DNA of 35,283 nt from Bacteroidota bacterium (GTDB lineage Bacteria > Bacteroidota > Bacteroidia > Palsa-965). The stretch lies in the NCBI GenBank assembly GCA_003151415.1, contig PLXK01000042.1:27402-62684 (forward strand). Direction: 5' to 3'. Below the pieces are notes generated by a model, which made no database searches, had not been told where the DNA came from, and worked only from the letters and a program-made list of their open reading frames with translations. The translations under genes were made by a program, and so were the position numbers. Shown here piece by piece: positions 9,784 through 17,923 of this stretch (positions are counted from its first letter, which is position 1; the number at the start of each line of letters is the position of its first letter).

Positions 9784-10194
9784 TTAGTCCTTTTCGAATC
9801 TATAGTTTTTAATAAATTCCTGGTACTCCTCTTCAAATGTCTTTTTTCTGTGATGTTCTTCCTGATTGCTGATATATCCATTCACCCGTTCCAAATGAGA
9901 TTGACTTATCGATACAGAAAAATAACCATCCTGCCATCCGAATTGTTCGGTCCACTTTAGATTTTTATTGGCTCAAAAAGAGGATTCTCCTTTTATGAGA
10001 TTGAGAACCGTTGAAGCGGTTTGTTCTGGAGTTAAGGATAAAAGTGCGTGTAAGTGATCCTTCCAGCCATTAACATCAATGAGTGAGATGTTTTTTGAAA
10101 CGGAATATTCTCTGATGTGTTTGCAAAGGGTGTCTCTATTGCTTTGATTCATCAGGGGCTTTCTATCTTTTGTGGCCCAAACGGCAAGAACCAA
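9784..10194 (-). pseudogene. IS200/RAYT-type Y1 transposase, broken by in-frame TGA
   Basis: The frame reads VWATKDRKPLM, then a strand ending in GWKDHLHALLSL, whose HLH is the metal-binding HUH signature. It continues to IKGESSF, meets a TGA stop (9975-9973), and goes on in the same frame through FGWQDGYFSVSISQSHLERV, NQEEHHRKKTFEEEYQEF and a TAA at 9784-9786. Intact relatives have a tryptophan after GESS[FY], so TGG to TGA is the simplest explanation. The catalytic tyrosine region lies beyond the stop codon. The N-terminus is also damaged: no ATG precedes VWATK, and the first beta strand normally found there is not recognisable. The element is therefore not expected to encode an active transposase; mobilisation in trans cannot be excluded. 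Confidence 0.8.
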
Positions 10195-10230
10195 CAGTCT
10201 TGCAGCTGAAATGCAAAGGTCAAACCCGTG

Positions 10231-10250
10231 CCCTGGCCTTTAGACCAGGG
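10231..10250. repeat. REP-like palindrome upstream of the transposase relic
   Basis: Read on the minus strand, CCCTGGTC pairs with GGCCAGGG (one G-U pair) around a TAAA loop. It probably belongs to the RAYT element's 5' palindromic sequence. Confidence 0.55.
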
Positions 10251-10271
10251 ATGAAAGTCCATCATATTATG

Positions 10272-10294
10272 GAGTAGGCTTCAGCCCTTAGCTC
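10272..10294. repeat. REP-like hairpin between RHS gene and transposase relic
   Basis: GGCT-TC-AGCC flanked by GAG...CTC forms a short hairpin 12 bp after the stop codon of the RHS gene. Its minus-strand sequence closely resembles the hairpin at 9770-9787, so it is probably one end of the RAYT element. It could incidentally act as a transcript end for the RHS gene, although no T-run follows. Confidence 0.5.
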
Positions 10295-10306
10295 TTTGAC
10301 AGCTTC

Positions 10307-13300
10307 TTAAAACGTAGCTTCGACCTTAAAGAACACACCCTTTCCGGTTGGTACATAACTCGGCAGCACACTCAGCGTGTTTTTCTTGTCATCATATTTG
10401 ACATCGAATGGACTTGCTGTTGTTGTGTTTGGAGCGCTAAAACCCAGACCGGAGAATTTAAATGGAATACCGGCAATTTTTGTATCAACACCGACGGTTG
10501 TGGAGAATGTGGAAACTCCGGTTGTGCTGTCAGTTGCGCCGGACACTCCCGCAGAATATTTGGTTGTGTCTTTGGTGGATTCTAATTTAACAGAGCCTTC
10601 CTCGTATCCTCCGCCTGCTTTTCCAGCCAGTGTTAGTGCTGTCGGTGCAGGCCCAAATTTCAGTTCTCCGCCGTAGACATCTCTTCCGGTTTTGTTTTCA
10701 TAGGTTAGTTTCAGGCTCAATTTGAACCTGTCCGGGAAAAGCTTATCGGTGAGCGCGCCAAGACCTGCCGATGCCGCAGCGAATCCCGCAGTCCGTGGAT
10801 AAAAATCACCTGCAATCGGAACATCAAGTTTGGGGTTTTTGACTGAAAGATATGTCAGAACACCAATTGTCGGAAGGAAGATCAGTGCGCCTCCGACTAT
10901 CAGATTCGCTTTGCTGGCTTTGTCCTTGTTCCAGTCTGTTTCCAGCTCCTTGCCCAATTTCGCCAGCTCCGGGTCGAGGTAAAGTTTTTTTAACTCCTTT
11001 GCAAAGTCACTGCTTGTTGCAATGTCCAATGCCGCTTTTCCGACTTTGCCAGAATCGGTTGTCAACTGATCACCGGTTGATTGGTACAAGGGGCCTCTGC
11101 CCGGGGTTGCCGGGTCCAGCGTCCAGGGCTTCGTTTCATCCGTTCCCTTTTTGTCATTCTTTGTCAATGGGTTGTTGCTGACATACCTGTACAAATTCAA
11201 CCCTGCGTCTGTCCCGATGGGATCTGCCGAGCTCCACCTGGCAAGCCAGCATACGTAATACCTGGCGCCGTGATAATACAACCCGGTTTCTTCATCCCGC
11301 TCTTTCCCCGTATACCGGTAACGTTTTGAATTGGCATTGATTGTTTTATTTACTGCCTGGTAAGCCGTGGTACCAAAGGGATGGTACTCCTCGTACGAAA
11401 TAATATTTCCCACAGTATCGAGTTCAATGCAGGATGTTTCAAGATGATTGTTGATCTGGTAACGTTGCAATTGAAGAGGAAACGCATCCTTTCCCTGTGT
11501 TCTTGTTTCGACCAGGGCAATGCGGTCTTTGTCATCCATCACATGCAAGGTTTGACGTTCAAGATTGACTGTTCCGTTGCTGCTCTCCCGATATACTTCG
11601 CAATTGCCAAGATAAATCCTTTCCCTGATCAGGCCACCTTGCAGTTCATTCACTTTTCGAACCCTCTGTCCGTTCGAATCGTATGTGTAATAAACCTGAC
11701 CTCCTCCAATCAAATCGACATGCTGCAATCCATCTTTGAAATTCCAATCCATCAGAGGAAGATGAGGCATGGCTATTGTATTGCCATGAGCATCGTAAAC
11801 AAAATTTTCCGTAATTCCTCCGATATCACTGCTTATCAATTGATTGTTGGAAGGCTGGCAGTTGAAGTTTCGTGTCCAGCTCCCTGCACCCGCAGAATGA
11901 ATCATTTGCATGAGGTTTCCGGCGGGGTCGTACAGATATTGCTGGCTGTAATTGCGCATGGCACTTCCGTCACCCGGCTGTGGCAGATTCGTCCTGTATT
12001 CATCAAGCGGGGTGGGCGGTTGGTTTTGCCCGATATGTTCGCGTCCGCTTGCCGCAATCAGGTTGTATAGGGCATCATACACATAGTCACCCGATGGATT
12101 AACGACTGCATTGCTGAAATACAGGCTTTGCTGGGCTGCATCCGTTACCGAACTGATATTGCCCATGGCATCGAAGCTGTAGTTTAAATCAGCGATCAGA
12201 TCGGTTCCGTTTTTGCCTGTTGTATACATGCGGGTGAGCCGGAATGATTTTTTATCATACAAATAAGCCGTTTTGACTCCGTTGCCATACAGTATGCCAA
12301 ATCGCTGGCCTTTCTCGTTGTAATCGATTTTTTGAATAAAATTGGTTTTTGCTGCATTGCTCTGGATGTTCACATCTATAGCTTCAATGAAATTGCCCTT
12401 GTTGTACGAAGGTGTCAGAATGCTTGCGTCGGTTGTAGTTACTGTAACGGGGCGATTCAATGCATCGAAAGTGCCGGATGAGTCAAACACCCCGGGATCA
12501 AGGGCAGGACCTGAGCCCCAATCAATGTCGGTTTTGTAATTGGAGGCCAGTTGCCTGGAAGATGAAAGGAGATTGCCCTTGAAATCATAAGCGTTGAAGG
12601 CAACCAGACCGGCCGTGTCAAAACGTTTGAAAGGTTGTCTGCGCAGGTTCAAGGTTTTGTCGCCCGGCTGCGCTTCGCCATAAAGGATTTGTTCGAAATT
12701 GATTTCTGTGCTGCCGTTGCTGCTCACAAATGATTTAAAGGGACGCCTCAGACTGTCGTATGTATACCGGAAAGCATGCTGACGGCTGTCCCAGTTTCTG
12801 ATTGGGCTGTTCATGGAATCGTTCAGCATCCAGCGTTCGCCCGAGTCCATGCTTTTCTGGTAAACTTTGTTCCCCAGCATATCATATGCGAAATTCATCA
12901 CCATGTTGTTGCGCGGGTCCGTAAGCTGAATGGGTTTGTCTTCTATATCCAGGATTGTCCGGCTTTTGTATAGCGTATCGGTGATATGGGTTGCTTTCTG
13001 GGTAACCGTATCAATTTTGAATGTTCGGTTAAACTGAACAGTAAGAAAGGTTCTGCCCATAGAATCGAGGTAAGCGGATAAGGGGGTGCCTGCTGCGATT
13101 GCCGATAACCAAGCGGCGCGTGTACTTTTATCTGGTGGCTCCGAAGCGGTCGCATCCGGTGATCCCCTGTCGGTATACCATTGACTCAGCAGTACGGTAT
13201 CGGTGCGATCGTAAGTGATTTGCTTCCAGGCATCAAATTCGATATGGCTGATTGTGCCATCTGCAAAGTCGGTACGGATCATTCTTCCCAAGGGGTCATA

Positions 13301-16300
13301 ATAGAACAGGGGAGTAACTCCACCTTCAACAAGATCTTTGTCGTCTTCAAAATCAGAGGTGATACTGAAAAAAGGTTCAAATTGTTTGACCGGCTTACCT
13401 TTGTTGTTTAATACCGTTCGGCCGTTTCCCACCCAGCGCGGATCCACATTGTGTTGCACGACTCCGCCCGGAAGTGTGACATCGCCGGGCTCTGCCTGGA
13501 TTTTCTTCATGACCTCATGCCCGCTGCCGTCACTGTATGCATAACTGATCTGAATTTTCGGATTTGAATTGGCATAAAAATGCTCTTCAACCGCGCTCAG
13601 TTTTATGCTGTTGGCTTTGGGTGTGTAATTGGTCAGGTCAAATCCCGGTGTTTGAACTTGTTTATACCAGCTGTCGATTGTATAGGCAAGCCTTGTTCCC
13701 GGGTTGTCGCCAGCCGAAATCTCGGTTGAGGTTTCATCAAACTTATCGCCTTTATTTTCTCCTTCCTTGCCCATGCGGAATGTTGCGACCACTTTCCCGA
13801 ATTCATCAAAGCGAACAGCGCTGAGATTGTCATTGATATCCCTGCTCAGGTATGGAAGCAGCGTTCTGAAGCTGAACTGTAGCACTTCAGAAACATTGTT
13901 TGTACCCTGAACAAGAGGCGAGGTTGTTTTTGAAATGTAGAAAGAATAGGTGCTGTCATAACTGGCCGTATTTGTATTTCCAAAAGGATCCGTTACTCCA
14001 ATAACCTGGTAAAAATGGTCCGGATCGTAGGTTTGAACGGATGAAGGGATCCAGTAATTCAAATCGCCTTCGCTGTGTGCATAGGCGCCTTCGGTGGCAC
14101 TCATCAACATCGCATCGGTTACCTTTCCGGCGTACCGGGCAGTCAGCAAAGCCGGACTGAATGCCAGTTTGAACGATTTGTAAAGCAAGGCCCTTGGCTC
14201 CATCACGCCCAGTGCCAGTGCACTGCTCATATCATCTTTCAAAAAATAAGTGCGGATGTGCTCCACCTTTCTTTTTTGCAAAACAGAACCTGTTGGAGCG
14301 ATCTCATATCCGATTTCTGCTGCTGTCAGAAAATTGTTTTTGATCTTGGATAAAAGGTAAAAGCCGTCTGCTTCAGCAAGGGCACCTGTCAACTCATAGG
14401 TTTGTACTTCGCTTAATGCAGGCAAACGATAATCGGAAGCACTGTCGATTGAATTGGTATAGGTGTTCCGTGTATAAAGGATTTTGATGTCGGCCTGTTT
14501 TTGCTGATCTTCAGGAAGCAAGTCCGGATCCGGGGCCAGTCTGCCGTAAGCAATGGCTGCTGACTGAAGAATATTGCCAAAGGGATCAATCTCCGTATTG
14601 ATGACATGTTTGATTCGCGGATCCGCTTCTATGCGTTCATAATTGTAGCTCAGCACTTCGCTTTCATGAACATAAAAGGAAGCGTATTTGTTTTGAAGTT
14701 GCGGCTGGACAAGTTGAACCAGGCAATTGTGAAGAACCGCTGCATAAGGTGTGCTTTGAAAAACAGAACCATCCGGTGCATAAACCTCCACACGAAGCGG
14801 AACCCCCTTGCAGGCCCGCAAAGCCTCGCGTCTTTCCTCAGGATTCAGATTTGAAGGCAGATCAGGTTCTTCGATGGCATGTTCGTTTGGGTTTTGATAA
14901 TATTCTGAAGCGAACTGATGCAGTACCTTTTTCTCATTCAGAAACGCCCCTGTATGAAACCATGTTTTTGTCAGGGCGGGCTGCTGGTAACTGAGTTCGT
15001 CCAGCGATTGGGTTCCATCCGGGTCGACGTGAGTAACATACACTTCAAAATTCTCAGAATCCGTTTGTTCAACCATTCCAAAACCTCTGAATTCACGTTC
15101 CTTGTAATCGTAAAAACCATGGTGGTATTTGTATTGGTTGGTAAAGCGGGTTCGGATAATGCGGTCGATGATTTCAACCTGGCTGACACATTGCACCGGA
15201 AAGGGGAGCTTTGTCACCCAGGGTTTGCCTGCTTTTTTATCTGCCAGATAAAACTGCGTTGAGGGAGTGTATGTCAGCGCGGTTTCTTTGCCCAGATTGT
15301 TTTTATATCCGATCAGGACATGCGGTTTTTTGCCATTCATCAGATCGATGTATTTCAGCGGAGCAGTGGAATTTGCGGGGAGCGGAGAGGACCATGTCAG
15401 ACAGCTGGTGCCGTTACCAAGTAAGTCAATGAAATTAAAATTACCGGTGTTCTCTACCGAAGGAAATGGAGTTATTGTTTTTGAACCGGCGAATGTATTT
15501 CCACTCTGGTTGAAATACACATTGAAATTGTTTTTGCCCAGGTAAACAATGTCGCTGGTTCCTGATCCGTCAATATCGGCCAGTTTGAGATAAAGAGGGT
15601 TAAATGCATCCGAATAATCATAAACAGGAGCATTGCCCATAGTCACTTTAACTCCGAATTTTCCATAACCCAGATTCGGCCAGTAAGCCACGTCGCCATT
15701 TCTTACCCTGACAATGTCCATAAGGCCATCGCCACTCATATCGGCAAGCAGGATGGATTGAACAAGGTCTGCAAACACCAGAGCCGGTCCTTTTTCTTCA
15801 TCCGTTTCCTTAAGCATTCTTTGGGCAGGGCTGTACCCCTCTTTGCCTTTTGAACCGTACCAGGTCAAAACATCATCTTCGGTAATCAATACATCGGCCA
15901 TTCCGTCTCCATCCAGGTCAAGCATTCTCAGGTTTGGATCCTTCCAGTTGATGTTTGGGTTTGAAACAAAATTGCGGAAAGGCTGCCATTTGTCGTCCGC
16001 ATCCAATTCGAAATATCCTTTAGCATCCTGGCTCACGAAAAATGTTTTCCCGTTTGCTTCCAGATCCAGCAGTTGGCCTGTCCCCGCAGAGTTACCAGCA
16101 AAAGAGGGTTTTGGGGAGATTTTATTTGCCTGGGAAAAAGAGCCGTTGCCCAGATTGTTTTTGTAATACAGCGTGTCGGCCTGTTCTGTGAGAATGCCAG
16201 AAACGCCTTCTCCGAACAAGTCTATCCATTGATAGTTTTTGTTGTCCAGCCCCGCCGGTGCATTTTCGATATTCCCTGTGGTGATGGATTGGATTGTGGT

Positions 16301-17488
16301 GTCCCATCCCAAAGGCTGATAATTGAATTCAACGGGCGGCATGGCCAGGGAAGAATAGCTGCCATCGGGTTTGCAGATATACCCCTGCTGAGTTATGGAT
16401 TTCAGAAAAGTGAATGTTTCAGACTTTTCATATCCCAATTCCACAGACCGGACCAGGCAGGGTTTATCACCGAGTTCCGGAAAAAGATGAAACATCAGCA
16501 AGCGATTGCACAACCGGTATTGCCTGATTTCAAAGCCGGCCCGGTAGGAGGAAAAAGGGTCTATTCGGCAATCCCAAGTGCCGGTATCGTCTGGTTGCGG
16601 ATTCAGCAAATCATGTTCGCCGTAATCCAGAACCAATTCAAGCAGATATTCCGGATTTGGGGTTTTCAGGAAAGAATCCTTGTTGGCGTATTTTATTTTT
16701 TTCAGATATACATTCGAGAATGCTGTGAGACCATTGAGCCTGTTTTGCTCCGGCAATGCGGGGGCTACTTTGTCCAGGTTTTCGTTTTTGTATTCGAGTG
16801 AGTAACAATTCCCTTTGTCGTCGGAACTGAATTCAAGCAGCCATTTGTAAATACGGGATGGGTCTTTGGGGTCGGCGATTCTGGCTGAAGCGCTTTTTCC
16901 AAAAATGAAGGTCACATTCTCTTTGCTGATTGTTTTCCAATAGATGTTTCCTCCGGGCTCTTTGATTTTTTCGATCCTGCTGAAGCGGCTTTCCACGCGG
17001 GGACGGTAACGCGAAACAAGGTTTCCTCCGAGAGTACTTTCTTCTTTTGTCCAATTGCCCAAACCATCCTTGGAATAAGCAGGAACAAGATCTTCTTCTC
17101 CCGAATAAATAAAGGTATCGGATTCATAAGCATCTTGATAAAGAGGCAATTGTTTTTCGGTGCGCCGGAAGATGGATGGCGGCTCGGCGCTCCAGCCCAG
17201 GCCGAATACTCCGTTTCCTCCTCCGGAGTTGTAGTTTAAAGAAAGCGACGGAGCAAAATCATTTCGCGAGGGTGAAAGCGGGAACGGAATACTGAAGCTT
17301 GATGAGCCGTTGACGGGGTTAACAGAAAATTTTTCGTCAATTCCTTTTATGGCGCCGCCACCTTTCGGTAAAGATATCGCCGGAATCTGAACTCCTGATT
17401 TTGCGCTCGTTGAATCGGGTTGTAATGAATTGTCAGTGGCTGTGGTGAAGGTATTGCCGGTGTTGTTCGGGCTCATGTTGTTTTTCAT
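10307..17488 (-). CDS. SpvB/TcdB/RHS-repeat protein, Tc toxin B-C fusion type
   Basis: A 2393-residue protein without a signal peptide. Residues about 33-400 are an SpvB-like domain (IPAISLPKGGGAIKGIDEKF, LSLNYNSGGGNGVFGLGW). Residues 415-700 hold FG-GAP/VCBS-like motifs (DLDGDGMADV, DMSGDGLMDI, DIDGSGTSDI). About 730-950 is the TcdB middle region (YHHGFYDYKEREFRGFGMVEQ). RHS/YD repeats (FAYDMLGNK, FRYTYDSLRRP, YTYDSNGQRVRK) run to the core at 2054-2118 (YTGKERDEETGLYYHGARYY, DPIGTDAGLNLYRYVSNNP). In characterised Tc toxins this architecture forms a cocoon that holds a cleaved C-terminal effector. Here the DPxG that closes the core reads NDKKG. The remaining 275-residue tip matches no toxin I recognise. 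No TcA-like gene lies in the window. A toxin role is inference; some Bacteroidota RHS giants may serve contact-dependent or structural roles. Confidence 0.9.
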   Translation of the reverse strand: MKNNMSPNNTGNTFTTATDNSLQPDSTSAKSGVQIPAISLPKGGGAIKGIDEKFSVNPVNGSSSFSIPFPLSPSRNDFAPSLSLNYNSGGGNGVFGLGWSAEPPSIFRRTEKQLPLYQDAYESDTFIYSGEEDLVPAYSKDGLGNWTKEESTLGGNLVSRYRPRVESRFSRIEKIKEPGGNIYWKTISKENVTFIFGKSASARIADPKDPSRIYKWLLEFSSDDKGNCYSLEYKNENLDKVAPALPEQNRLNGLTAFSNVYLKKIKYANKDSFLKTPNPEYLLELVLDYGEHDLLNPQPDDTGTWDCRIDPFSSYRAGFEIRQYRLCNRLLMFHLFPELGDKPCLVRSVELGYEKSETFTFLKSITQQGYICKPDGSYSSLAMPPVEFNYQPLGWDTTIQSITTGNIENAPAGLDNKNYQWIDLFGEGVSGILTEQADTLYYKNNLGNGSFSQANKISPKPSFAGNSAGTGQLLDLEANGKTFFVSQDAKGYFELDADDKWQPFRNFVSNPNINWKDPNLRMLDLDGDGMADVLITEDDVLTWYGSKGKEGYSPAQRMLKETDEEKGPALVFADLVQSILLADMSGDGLMDIVRVRNGDVAYWPNLGYGKFGVKVTMGNAPVYDYSDAFNPLYLKLADIDGSGTSDIVYLGKNNFNVYFNQSGNTFAGSKTITPFPSVENTGNFNFIDLLGNGTSCLTWSSPLPANSTAPLKYIDLMNGKKPHVLIGYKNNLGKETALTYTPSTQFYLADKKAGKPWVTKLPFPVQCVSQVEIIDRIIRTRFTNQYKYHHGFYDYKEREFRGFGMVEQTDSENFEVYVTHVDPDGTQSLDELSYQQPALTKTWFHTGAFLNEKKVLHQFASEYYQNPNEHAIEEPDLPSNLNPEERREALRACKGVPLRVEVYAPDGSVFQSTPYAAVLHNCLVQLVQPQLQNKYASFYVHESEVLSYNYERIEADPRIKHVINTEIDPFGNILQSAAIAYGRLAPDPDLLPEDQQKQADIKILYTRNTYTNSIDSASDYRLPALSEVQTYELTGALAEADGFYLLSKIKNNFLTAAEIGYEIAPTGSVLQKRKVEHIRTYFLKDDMSSALALGVMEPRALLYKSFKLAFSPALLTARYAGKVTDAMLMSATEGAYAHSEGDLNYWIPSSVQTYDPDHFYQVIGVTDPFGNTNTASYDSTYSFYISKTTSPLVQGTNNVSEVLQFSFRTLLPYLSRDINDNLSAVRFDEFGKVVATFRMGKEGENKGDKFDETSTEISAGDNPGTRLAYTIDSWYKQVQTPGFDLTNYTPKANSIKLSAVEEHFYANSNPKIQISYAYSDGSGHEVMKKIQAEPGDVTLPGGVVQHNVDPRWVGNGRTVLNNKGKPVKQFEPFFSITSDFEDDKDLVEGGVTPLFYYDPLGRMIRTDFADGTISHIEFDAWKQITYDRTDTVLLSQWYTDRGSPDATASEPPDKSTRAAWLSAIAAGTPLSAYLDSMGRTFLTVQFNRTFKIDTVTQKATHITDTLYKSRTILDIEDKPIQLTDPRNNMVMNFAYDMLGNKVYQKSMDSGERWMLNDSMNSPIRNWDSRQHAFRYTYDSLRRPFKSFVSSNGSTEINFEQILYGEAQPGDKTLNLRRQPFKRFDTAGLVAFNAYDFKGNLLSSSRQLASNYKTDIDWGSGPALDPGVFDSSGTFDALNRPVTVTTTDASILTPSYNKGNFIEAIDVNIQSNAAKTNFIQKIDYNEKGQRFGILYGNGVKTAYLYDKKSFRLTRMYTTGKNGTDLIADLNYSFDAMGNISSVTDAAQQSLYFSNAVVNPSGDYVYDALYNLIAASGREHIGQNQPPTPLDEYRTNLPQPGDGSAMRNYSQQYLYDPAGNLMQMIHSAGAGSWTRNFNCQPSNNQLISSDIGGITENFVYDAHGNTIAMPHLPLMDWNFKDGLQHVDLIGGGQVYYTYDSNGQRVRKVNELQGGLIRERIYLGNCEVYRESSNGTVNLERQTLHVMDDKDRIALVETRTQGKDAFPLQLQRYQINNHLETSCIELDTVGNIISYEEYHPFGTTAYQAVNKTINANSKRYRYTGKERDEETGLYYHGARYYVCWLARWSSADPIGTDAGLNLYRYVSNNPLTKNDKKGTDETKPWTLDPATPGRGPLYQSTGDQLTTDSGKVGKAALDIATSSDFAKELKKLYLDPELAKLGKELETDWNKDKASKANLIVGGALIFLPTIGVLTYLSVKNPKLDVPIAGDFYPRTAGFAAASAGLGALTDKLFPDRFKLSLKLTYENKTGRDVYGGELKFGPAPTALTLAGKAGGGYEEGSVKLESTKDTTKYSAGVSGATDSTTGVSTFSTTVGVDTKIAGIPFKFSGLGFSAPNTTTASPFDVKYDDKKNTLSVLPSYVPTGKGVFFKVEATF
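10310..11134 (-). other. Variable C-terminal tip of the RHS protein (~275 residues)
   Basis: This is the segment after the RHS core. It starts with a polar helical part (KAALDIATSSDFAKELKKLY). A hydrophobic stretch follows (NLIVGGALIFLPTIGVLTYL), then an Ala/Gly-rich segment (TAGFAAASAGLGALTD). The last 140 residues or so alternate polar and hydrophobic residues, with Gly/Thr/Ser turns, and end in KVEATF. The pattern suggests a membrane-inserting helix plus a beta-rich or barrel-like domain. No nuclease, deaminase, ADP-ribosyltransferase or protease motif is visible. This is a description, not a family assignment. Confidence 0.55.
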
Positions 17489-17538
17489 TCTGTAAAAGAG
17501 AAAGGACCCAATTTAATTCAGGACCGGTTAGTGCCAAA

Positions 17539-17607
17539 TTTGGAAGATGCATGGATAGTCTAAAAGAACCAGCAGCAAACTAAAGCGATCTCTTGCAATC
17601 TTCCAAA
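17539..17607. repeat. Spaced 10-bp inverted repeat TTTGGAAGAT / ATCTTCCAAA
   Basis: The arms lie at 17539-17548 and 17598-17607, with centres about 59 bp apart. The left arm overlaps the perfect palindrome CCAAATTTGG (17534-17543). The right arm covers the candidate -33 box of the RHS promoter, so a regulator-binding role is possible. Confidence 0.4.
17576..17607 (-). promoter_or_regulatory. Candidate promoter of the RHS gene
   Basis: On the minus strand, TTTG (17607-17604) is followed after 20 bases by TTAGTTTG (17583-17576). This fits the Bacteroidota pattern TTTG-N17-23-TAnnTTTG with one mismatch. It predicts a transcript start near 17569 and a leader of about 80 bases. Confidence 0.4.
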
Positions 17608-17923
17608 CATGAGAGAACCAAAAGTTGAATGCATCGGATTGTTTTCTTGTTCCATCCTCCCCCTGCATGTGCTGTGGATCAAGGATATGACAACCTTTCA
17701 GTGCATTCTTCCTTTTTTTTTGAGAGGCTACGTATTTATACTGTTATTTTTATGGAATATCAAAAAGATAATAACGACGAAACCTAAAAATAGGAATGAA
17801 GATGATTTGGAAATGGATAACCCGGATTCTAATTTTCGAGGCCATTTAAAAACAGAAGAACCTAAACAATACAGCGGTTGTCGAAAAGCTAACAGAGTAG
17901 ACAAAGTAAAAAATAAATTAACA

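Larger units (their letters stand above)
9768..10294 (-). mobile_element. Decayed RAYT/IS200-like element with REP-like hairpin ends
   Basis: A broken Y1 transposase (see the pseudogene at 9784-10194) is bracketed by two similar hairpin sequences in the same orientation. On the minus strand these read CTAAGGGCTGAAGCC (10279-10293, upstream end) and CTAAAGGGCAGAAGCCCC (9770-9787, downstream end). A third palindrome, CCCTGG...CCAGGG with a TAAA loop (10231-10250), lies between the upstream end and the gene. Palindromes next to a REP-associated tyrosine transposase are the known arrangement for RAYT elements. The exact ends are my estimate. Confidence 0.6.
17489..17923. other. Divergent intergenic region, RHS gene / metallopeptidase-like gene
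   Basis: 435 bp separate the two starts. An in-frame extension of the plus-strand gene back to an ATG at 17609 is possible, but its low-complexity T-runs and AT-rich sequence look non-coding. The region holds a candidate RHS promoter (17576-17607) and a 10-bp inverted repeat (17539-17548 / 17598-17607). An A-rich leader of the Bacteroidota kind (AAAAAATAAATTAACA) lies directly before the ATG at 17924. Confidence 0.5.

Noticed and set aside
9973-9975. TGA recoding (as Trp) in the transposase
   Set aside because: Genuine genes nearby stop at TGA, and the N-terminus of the transposase is also damaged.
16073-16801. Open frames of 229-242 codons on the plus strand inside the RHS gene (also 11381-12070)
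   Set aside because: They are shadows of a gene whose domains are continuous on the other strand; no recognisable motifs or leader.
17609-17923. N-terminal extension of the metallopeptidase-like gene
   Set aside because: The sequence is T-run and AT-rich, and the ATG at 17924 has a typical A-rich leader; the extension would add an isolated hydrophobic stretch to a protein that otherwise looks soluble.
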